Assembly (NCBI RefSeq): GCF_000169175.1
Contig: NZ_AAWS01000034.1
Span: forward strand, 1 to 64,000
Source: Microscilla marina ATCC 23134
Lineage (GTDB): Bacteria; Bacteroidota; Bacteroidia; Cytophagales; Microscillaceae
DNA length: 64,000 nucleotides
Reading direction: 5' to 3'
Shown here: positions 52,642 to 58,641 of the stretch, one piece after another
Layout of the letters: every line of letters begins with the position of its first letter
Numbering within the stretch: the stretch's first letter is position 1
Notes under the pieces: generated by a model
Told to the model about the DNA's origin: nothing
Databases searched by the model: none
Seen by the model: the letters and a program-made list of their open reading frames with translations, nothing else
Program-made: the position numbers and the translations under genes

Positions 52642-54261
52642 TTGACAGACAATAGCAAAAGTAATAATAAACCTGCCAAGAGTCGAAATTCCCAAAGTGC
52701 TTATTTAGCCAACCAATTGGGCAAAGTACCCCCTCAGGTAATAGAGTTAGAAGAAGCTGTGTTGGGGGCGTTGATGATAGAAAAGGATGCACTGACCGAT
52801 ATTATAGATGTATTAAAACCGAATAGTTTTTATAAACCTGCTCATCAGGAAATTTACCAGGCAATTTTTGAGCTTTTTTCAGAGTCGCAACCAGTAGACA
52901 TGCTCACTGTGACCCAACAATTGCGTAAAATGGCCAAGCTCGAAATGGTTGGAGGACCTTCTTATATCATGAAGCTGACCTCTATGGTAAACTCGGCGGC
53001 CAACATTGAATACCACGCCCGTATCATTACCGAGCAAGCCATCAAACGTGATTTAATTGCCATATCTTCCGAAATTCAAAAAGAAGCTTTCGAAGACAGT
53101 TCTGACGTGTTTACCTTGCTTGACAAAGCTGAACAAGCCTTGTTTGATATTTCTGAAAATAACATCAGAAAAAATTACGCAGACATGCGCACTATCATGC
53201 AAGATGCCATCAAAGAATTAGAAGAACGCCGCGACCAAAAAGATGGGCTTACCGGTATTCCTACTGGACTTACGGCGCTCGATAGGGTAACAGCAGGTTG
53301 GCAAAAGTCTGATTTAGTAATCTTGGCAGCAAGACCTGCGATGGGTAAAACAGCTTTCTCGCTGACGGTTTTGCGCAATGCAGCAGTAGACTTTGGCAAA
53401 CCTGCGGCTTTCTTTTCACTGGAGATGTCGGCAGTACAGCTCACCAACCGTCTTATATCGTCGGAAGCCCAGATAGAAAGTGAAAAAATTAAGAAAGGAC
53501 AAATGGAACCCCATGAGTGGGAAATCTTATATCAAAAAATTGCCACTATTTCTGAAGCCCCCATATTTATTGATGATACCCCCGCCTTGTCTATCCTGGA
53601 GCTGAGGGCAAAGTGTCGTCGTTTGAAAGCCCAACACGACATTCAACTGGTAATTATCGATTACCTACAGCTAATGACTGGTAACACGGGTAAAGGAGGG
53701 GCGGGTAACCGTGAACAAGAAATTGCTTCTATTTCGAGGGCGTTGAAACAACTCGCCAAAGAACTGGATGTACCTGTAATAGCCCTGTCGCAGTTGAGTC
53801 GTGCGGTAGAAACCCGCGGAGGAGACAAAAGACCTCAGCTGTCAGATTTGCGTGAATCGGGCTCAATAGAGCAAGACGCCGATATGGTAGCTTTCTTGTA
53901 TCGTGCCGAATATTACGGCATTACCGAAGATGCCACCGGAAACTCTACAGCTGGAGTAGGGGAGGTCATGATAGCCAAACACCGTAATGGTTCGCTGGCT
54001 GATATTCCTTTACGTTTTATTGGAAAGTATACCAAATTTGAAGACCTCGAAACCGATACTTTTGGTATGGACATGGGAGGAGGCTTTCCTTCTGGGGGTT
54101 CGTCTGAGTTTGACATGTCTGGCGCCATTACTTTAGGTAGCAAGGTAAATGAGCCAGGACCTCCCACCCCGCCACCCCCTGCCGATGATTCGCCCCGCCC
54201 CGAAGAGAGCACGGGCAGCATCTTTCCTCCAAGCAATTTAGACGATGATCCACCTTTTTAA
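52642..54261 (+). CDS. dnaB: Replicative DNA helicase DnaB
   Basis: A 539-residue hexameric helicase unwinding DNA at the replication fork. An in-frame TGA seven codons upstream forces a TTG start at 52642. N-terminal primase-interacting domain (~30-135; PPQVIELEEAVLGALMIEKDAL) and RecA-like C-terminal domain (~195-465): Walker A AARPAMGKTAFSL (~229), Walker B VIIDYLQLM (~337), arginine finger region near KHRNGSL. The C-terminal extension (~490-539) is Pro/Gly-rich and ends NLDDDPPF, closely resembling the acidic tip of SSB proteins (DDDIPF). This is odd for DnaB. Confidence 0.97.
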   Translation: MTDNSKSNNKPAKSRNSQSAYLANQLGKVPPQVIELEEAVLGALMIEKDALTDIIDVLKPNSFYKPAHQEIYQAIFELFSESQPVDMLTVTQQLRKMAKLEMVGGPSYIMKLTSMVNSAANIEYHARIITEQAIKRDLIAISSEIQKEAFEDSSDVFTLLDKAEQALFDISENNIRKNYADMRTIMQDAIKELEERRDQKDGLTGIPTGLTALDRVTAGWQKSDLVILAARPAMGKTAFSLTVLRNAAVDFGKPAAFFSLEMSAVQLTNRLISSEAQIESEKIKKGQMEPHEWEILYQKIATISEAPIFIDDTPALSILELRAKCRRLKAQHDIQLVIIDYLQLMTGNTGKGGAGNREQEIASISRALKQLAKELDVPVIALSQLSRAVETRGGDKRPQLSDLRESGSIEQDADMVAFLYRAEYYGITEDATGNSTAGVGEVMIAKHRNGSLADIPLRFIGKYTKFEDLETDTFGMDMGGGFPSGGSSEFDMSGAITLGSKVNEPGPPTPPPPADDSPRPEESTGSIFPPSNLDDDPPF

Positions 54262-54497
54262 CGGGCTTTATAGGTGTGTCCATCACGTGCCGGAATGCGA
54301 ATTTATCCTGGAAGTATTGTTTGATGGTTTGCGAAACTACCATGTTTTGTGGACTGTCGGACTCCAGATATAAGCTTAGAGTTTGAGTGTGTTTAAACAT
54401 CTGGTACTAAATTATCGACCTCATTGGATTATGCAAGTTTTTGCCGTAGATTCGCCCTTCTTCAAAATTGTTTGTTTCAACTTTTAGTCTCAAATTT

Positions 54498-55187
54498 ATG
54501 ACACCTGGCAAAATTATACTAGTTACTGGTGGCAATCGGGGCATAGGCTTTGAAATGTGCCGCCAGCTTGCTACAATGGGACATAAAGTCATATTGACCG
54601 CGCGTACTTCTGACAAGGTGCAAGAAGCAGTAGTTCGTCTTGCCAACACGGGATTAAAAGTACAAGGTGAGGTGTTAGATGTGAGCAAAACAGGCTCTTT
54701 TAAGGTGTTTGCGCAACGTATTGAAGCAAAGTATGCCTACTTAGACGTGTTGATTAATAACGCAGGTATTTTCTTGAAAGAAAGTTTGCAATCGCTTACT
54801 GAGCAGGTACTGGATGAAACCCTCAAGACTAACTTGTACGGCCCGATATTTTTTAGCCGTGAGCTCATTCCATTGCTCCATAACAGCAAAGGGGGGCGCA
54901 TTGTGAATGTGTCTAGTTTTTTGGGAACCATGAGCGACATGAACCGCAACTACACTGCCTATCGTTTGTCTAAAGCTGCCCTCAATGCCTTTACTTTACA
55001 CCTTTCGGTAGAATACCCCTTACTTAAAATAAACGCTTGCCATCCAGGGCATGTACAAACCGATATGGGAGGGGTAAACGCCCAACGTACCATAGAAAAA
55101 GGTGCCGAGACCCCAGTATGGCTTGCTGTCCACACTGAAATACCCACTGGTAAGTTTTTCTTTGACAAGCAGGTGGTGGGGTGGTAG
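54498..55187 (+). CDS. Short-chain dehydrogenase/reductase
   Basis: The start at ATG 54498 (MTPGKIILVTGGNRGIG) gives 229 residues, a classical SDR. Cofactor motif TGGNRGIG (~10-17), NNAG (~87-90), catalytic Ser in VNVSSFLG (~137) and Tyr/Lys in YTAYRLSKAALNAF (~154-158). HPGHVQTDMGG (~182-192) is the usual loop after the active site. This carbonyl-reductase-like group prefers NADPH, but the substrate is unknown. An upstream in-frame start at 54468 is less likely. Confidence 0.93.
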   Translation: MTPGKIILVTGGNRGIGFEMCRQLATMGHKVILTARTSDKVQEAVVRLANTGLKVQGEVLDVSKTGSFKVFAQRIEAKYAYLDVLINNAGIFLKESLQSLTEQVLDETLKTNLYGPIFFSRELIPLLHNSKGGRIVNVSSFLGTMSDMNRNYTAYRLSKAALNAFTLHLSVEYPLLKINACHPGHVQTDMGGVNAQRTIEKGAETPVWLAVHTEIPTGKFFFDKQVVGW

Positions 55188-55196
55188 TTTCTGCAG

Positions 55197-55230
55197 GAGC
55201 AAGCTTTAAGCGACAAGTCCTTAGGTGTTG
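55197..55230 (+). repeat. Fragment of the dispersed structured repeat
   Basis: GCAAGCTTTAAGCGACAAG followed by TCCTTAG matches the beginning of copies A (5335) and B (9097), with CGCAAGT missing and the rest diverged. It starts 10 bases after the SDR stop. Confidence 0.5.
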
Positions 55231-55309
55231 ATGCATATCTTTGCTTACGCAAAAAACAGGTTTGATTGAAAACAATATTTTTTACGCAAGCAAAACAACA
55301 TATATAAGA

Positions 55310-57391
55310 TTAATCAAATACTTCCTCTCTTACCTTGTGTTTAAATACATCCTGAGGGTAAAACCAAGCATTGCGGAGCTTTTTCTTAGAAAACAAAGGC
55401 AGCTGATCGCCATAATGCTTGGATGTTTTTTGGGTAGAGTTGCCATAACTTAATAATACTTTGGCTTTGACAGTTTTGCCAAACTCAATCACCCCTACCC
55501 AAGAGTCCCCCCCACCTACATAATTGATTCCTTGTTTGTCGGTGTAGCCCTCCCAAGCCACTCTAAATACTCCAATGCCCCCCGCCGAACCATTGGCAGG
55601 CAAGTTATACTTGCCGTATTTCAGGCGGTGCATCTTACCCCAGGCAACGGTGAGCTTGCCGTGTTTTTGCTTAAGGTAAGTCGCCACGGCATTCAACATT
55701 TTTACTGCTTTTTTGGGCTGAGCCAAGCCATCAGGCGTAGTACGAGGCTGAGCCGCATTCCAGGGGGTTTTGTACATTTTACTGCGCCAAAATCCCATTT
55801 TAGATGCCCAAGCATAGAACAAATAAGCGCCCTTGCTATCATTGTCCAAATGTCGGTTCCAGTTTTGTAATACCTTTTTGGCTTCTTGGCTCAACGCATT
55901 GCCGTGTTGGTCTATGGCGGCAAACAAATCGTCTAAAATGCGGTCAGCCAGTTCAGAGCGGGTAGAGTGTTTGTAGGCAACCAGTTCGTCAAAAGTAATC
56001 GACGTATCTTCAGCCAACATTCGGGCAGAGCGTTGCGGACGGAAACCCATTCTGATAGGCGCCATATAGGGGGGATAGTTTTTGGGTATAAGCAATGGTG
56101 GAAAAGTAACCGACCAAGGTGGGTCATTGGCGTTTTGGAGCCAACCTTGTGGTGGATTTTTCACTTGAGGCATCTCTTTGTAAGCATGTATTTTATGCCA
56201 TAGAGTAGCTGTTGTATTGCCTTTTACTACATTGTTCCAAAAAACCCAATCGCCTTTAGAACGCACTGGTACTCGTCCGTTAAATAGATAGAAAATATTC
56301 CCTTTTTTGTCGGCATACATCACATTCCAAAACGGAATTTGCTGCATTTTGAGGGCTTTTTCAAACTGGCGAAGGTTTTTGGCAGTAGCCATTTTCCACC
56401 ATTGTAAAGCCATATTGGGGGCATTGGTGCCTGCCATTTTTATTGCCAAAGCCCTGCGTTTGCTCATTTTTACTACAGGACCGTGCTCCGAGGCAAGCAA
56501 GTCAATGGTTTTGCGCTGAAACTTGCCCTCTTTGGTTTTTATCCGGATGGTCGTACGGGTTTTTACAAATGGCTTGACTGCTCCATCCATTACATATCCC
56601 CCATCTTTGAGTTCCAGTTCGTATGTATCAGCATTGTCTATAGTATTATCTGTATGGCTCCAGCCCAGGTGTTGATTAAAACCAATGGCTATGCCTGGCA
56701 AGCCTACCAGGTTTACCCCATAGGTATTATGACGGGGGCTTATAAGGTGCATTTCGTGAAACAAAAACTCATTGCTCCACGGCAGGTGAGGGTTTTGCAC
56801 CAACATGGCATTTTTGCTTGCCGACCGGGAAGGAGCTATGGCATAAGCATTGGAGCCTTTGTCGGCCCATTTTTGTACTCTGCCTAGTTCGCTACCTCCC
56901 ACAAACCGTGTAAATACTACATACATCAAATGTAGGTGAATGTCGTTAGTGGTTACTGGAAGGACTACTTTATATTTTTTGTCAAAATGATTGGGATGTG
57001 CCTGGGCGTATTTGTTCATTCCCTTGACAAAGGCCTCAATGTGTTTTTTTTGGGTAGGGTGTTGTTTTTTTTGCCATCGTTTTGCCAACTGCGGAAATTG
57101 CAGCGAGTGGATGAGCTTGTCATTGTGCAGGTAGCGCATTCCCCAATATTCGGCGGCTTTGCCCCGTGACTTGCCATACATTTTTAGTATGAGGTTGCCG
57201 TGGTTGTGCATGTGTGCCCAGCCCATAGCCATAAACAGGTCTTGGTCGTTTTTAGCGTAGATATGAGGCACCCCCCAGGTATCCCAGATGATACGGGTTT
57301 GTTTGAAGTTTATTGATTGGGTGTTTTGTGCCTGGCACGACAACCCCAGCCAACTAATGAAAAACAAGGTAAATAAGTTTCGTATGGTCAT
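55310..57391 (-). CDS. Penicillin-acylase-family (Ntn hydrolase) lipoprotein
   Basis: A 693-residue secreted protein with a lipobox (LGLSC, Cys ~19). It is an N-terminal-nucleophile hydrolase of the penicillin acylase/aculeacin A acylase group. The chain starts with RIIWDTWGVPHIYAKNDQDLFMAMGWAH (~33-60). The self-cleavage site that frees the catalytic Ser is in DKGSNAYAIAPSRS (Ser ~181), and GWSHTDNTIDNADTYELEL (~251-270) is the conserved core of the beta subunit. Known members split N-acyl bonds, including acyl-homoserine lactones in some; the substrate here is unknown. It is monocistronic and converges on the SDR. Confidence 0.93.
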   Translation of the reverse strand: MTIRNLFTLFFISWLGLSCQAQNTQSINFKQTRIIWDTWGVPHIYAKNDQDLFMAMGWAHMHNHGNLILKMYGKSRGKAAEYWGMRYLHNDKLIHSLQFPQLAKRWQKKQHPTQKKHIEAFVKGMNKYAQAHPNHFDKKYKVVLPVTTNDIHLHLMYVVFTRFVGGSELGRVQKWADKGSNAYAIAPSRSASKNAMLVQNPHLPWSNEFLFHEMHLISPRHNTYGVNLVGLPGIAIGFNQHLGWSHTDNTIDNADTYELELKDGGYVMDGAVKPFVKTRTTIRIKTKEGKFQRKTIDLLASEHGPVVKMSKRRALAIKMAGTNAPNMALQWWKMATAKNLRQFEKALKMQQIPFWNVMYADKKGNIFYLFNGRVPVRSKGDWVFWNNVVKGNTTATLWHKIHAYKEMPQVKNPPQGWLQNANDPPWSVTFPPLLIPKNYPPYMAPIRMGFRPQRSARMLAEDTSITFDELVAYKHSTRSELADRILDDLFAAIDQHGNALSQEAKKVLQNWNRHLDNDSKGAYLFYAWASKMGFWRSKMYKTPWNAAQPRTTPDGLAQPKKAVKMLNAVATYLKQKHGKLTVAWGKMHRLKYGKYNLPANGSAGGIGVFRVAWEGYTDKQGINYVGGGDSWVGVIEFGKTVKAKVLLSYGNSTQKTSKHYGDQLPLFSKKKLRNAWFYPQDVFKHKVREEVFD

Positions 57392-57453
57392 ATAGAATGA
57401 GTGTTGATGGTAATATTAGGTAAATGGCTAAAGAAAAAATAATTACTAATCAA

Positions 57454-57510
57454 TTTAAAAAGTAAAGCTAAAAAGAGGACAACATCAAGCTCTTTTTTTT
57501 TACTTTTTAA
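57454..57510. terminator. AT-rich hairpin upstream of the acylase gene
   Basis: AAAAAGTAAA and AAAAAGAG on the left, CTCTTTTT and TTTACTTTTT on the right, form a long stem with a GACAACATCAAG loop. In plus sense it ends in a T run. It may shield the acylase leader or block leftward readthrough from the array region. Confidence 0.4.
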
Positions 57511-57601
57511 GCCATCACTTGTTGTAAGTATTTGATTAATAAGTTGTTAGTGATACTGAGGGAGAGGTTTGAAAATTGTTGGTTTTTTTTAACACAAGCA
57601 T

Positions 57602-57631
57602 TTGTTTTTTGCTAACATTGTTTTATATTTG
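57602..57631 (+). promoter_or_regulatory. Consensus promoter reading into the repeat array
   Basis: TTG at 57602-57604, exactly 19 bases, then TATATTTG at 57624-57631. The start would be near 57638, 14 bases before the inverted repeat that opens the array. The transcript would cover the whole array and the 940-residue gene. A 29-codon ORF (ATG 57640 to TAG 57729) lies at its very beginning. Confidence 0.7.
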
Positions 57632-57783
57632 CCAAACAAATGAGCAAGAAAGTGTTTATAAAAAGTTATAAACATCTCAAAATATTGAAAATATTTGTTA
57701 GCATTTCGTGCGATGTTTCGTCGCAGTAGAAGTTAAGCTCTCCATACATCACCATACGGCAATGTCATTCAGCGTATTCTAAT

Positions 57784-57863
57784 TTACTATACCCCATAGT
57801 ATAATCGAATTTAGCTGAACGGGCGAAGCCCTCAATGGTCAATTTTACTATGGGGTATAGTAA
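57784..57863 (+). repeat. Variable hairpin of array unit 1
   Basis: TTACTATACCCCATAGTA (57784-57801) pairs perfectly with TACTATGGGGTATAGTAA (57846-57863), 18 bp. The loop contains TTAGCTGAACGGGCGAAGCC, related to the loop of unit 3. Confidence 0.85.
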
Positions 57864-58374
57864 CCCTAGCCTCCCATACGCCTACAGTGATTTCCGCTGG
57901 TCTCAGGCAAGAAGTAACAAATAATCATCATTTTTTTATTACTTATTGATAGTATAGTCTCAAATCGAGTTAGCATTTCGTGCGATGTTTCGTCGCAGTA
58001 GAAGTCAAGCTTTCCATACATCACTATACGGCAATGTCATTCAGCGTATTTTTAGGCTAGGGGGTATTACTCAAAGTAAAGCTATCCAAACATCATTTAT
58101 AGTAATTTCATTTGGCGTGTTGAAGAGCCAAAAAGCAGCGTCGGTTTAATGCCTGCCTGTTTGTCTCTTGCTACGCTGGCAATGATTATTACAAATACCA
58201 GTGAGTAGTCACAATATTTGGTAAAAATACAAGCACACAACACCCACTTATTTTAAGTGAGTGAAGAATAAAGTAAAGTTGTAAGTTGAGTTAGCATTTC
58301 GTGCGATGTTTCGTCGCAGCAGAAGTCAAGCTTTCCATACATCACTATACGGCAATGTCATTCAGCGTATTTTA

Positions 58375-58458
58375 GCGGGATACCGTCAATTCTTTCATTA
58401 AGAATAGCTGAATGAGCAAAGCTCAATTCGATTAATAATAGAATTGACGGTATCCCGC
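58375..58458 (+). repeat. Variable hairpin of array unit 3
   Basis: GCGGGATACCGTCAATTCT (58375-58393) pairs perfectly with AGAATTGACGGTATCCCGC (58440-58458), 19 bp. The stem shares no sequence with unit 1, but the loop keeps ATAGCTGAATGAGCAAAGC. Confidence 0.85.
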
Positions 58459-58628
58459 ACCATACGCCTACAGTGATTTCCGCTAGTCCCTAGTGAGTAG
58501 TAACAAGACTTATCAATGAAATCAAAAAAGTTATACGCAGTCACCAATGCAAGGGTGTTGATCAGTTAAGCTATAACTTTTTATAAACACCAATACTATT
58601 AAGAGCTTAAGAATCAATTATTTATAAG

Positions 58629-58636
58629 AAGGAGGT
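58629..58636 (+). promoter_or_regulatory. Perfect Shine-Dalgarno, unusual in this phylum
   Basis: AAGGAGGT ends 5 bases before ATG 58642. Bacteroidota genes generally lack such sites, and no other gene in this window has one. AGGAG can also pair with the following CTCCT, a small hairpin that could mask the site. Confidence 0.75.
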
Positions 58637-58641
58637 CTCCT

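Larger units (their letters stand above)
57652..58590 (+). repeat. Structured repeat array closed by 19-bp inverted repeats
   Basis: The ends GTGTTTATAAAAAGTTATA (57652-57670) and TATAACTTTTTATAAACAC (58572-58590) are perfectly complementary. Inside, a head module of ~82 bases starting GTTAGCATTTCGTGCGATG and ending CATTCAGCGTATT occurs at 57698, 57969 and 58290 with very few differences, and a diverged partial copy occurs near 58078. Units 1 and 3 continue with a long hairpin and a tail CATACGCCTACAGTGATTTC that can pair back with the head (GCGTAT/ATACGC). Non-coding apart from a possible 29-residue leader peptide. Confidence 0.85.

Noticed and set aside
57698-58372. The three head modules as a CRISPR array
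   Set aside because: Repeats are ~82 bases and spaced 271 and 321 bases apart, contain internal hairpins, and no cas genes are near.
57698-58512. Array units as integron attC sites
   Set aside because: GTTAGC beginnings and long imperfect folds recall attC, but there are no cassettes between them, no matching RYYYAAC/GTTRRRY pairs in the right places and no integrase in the window.
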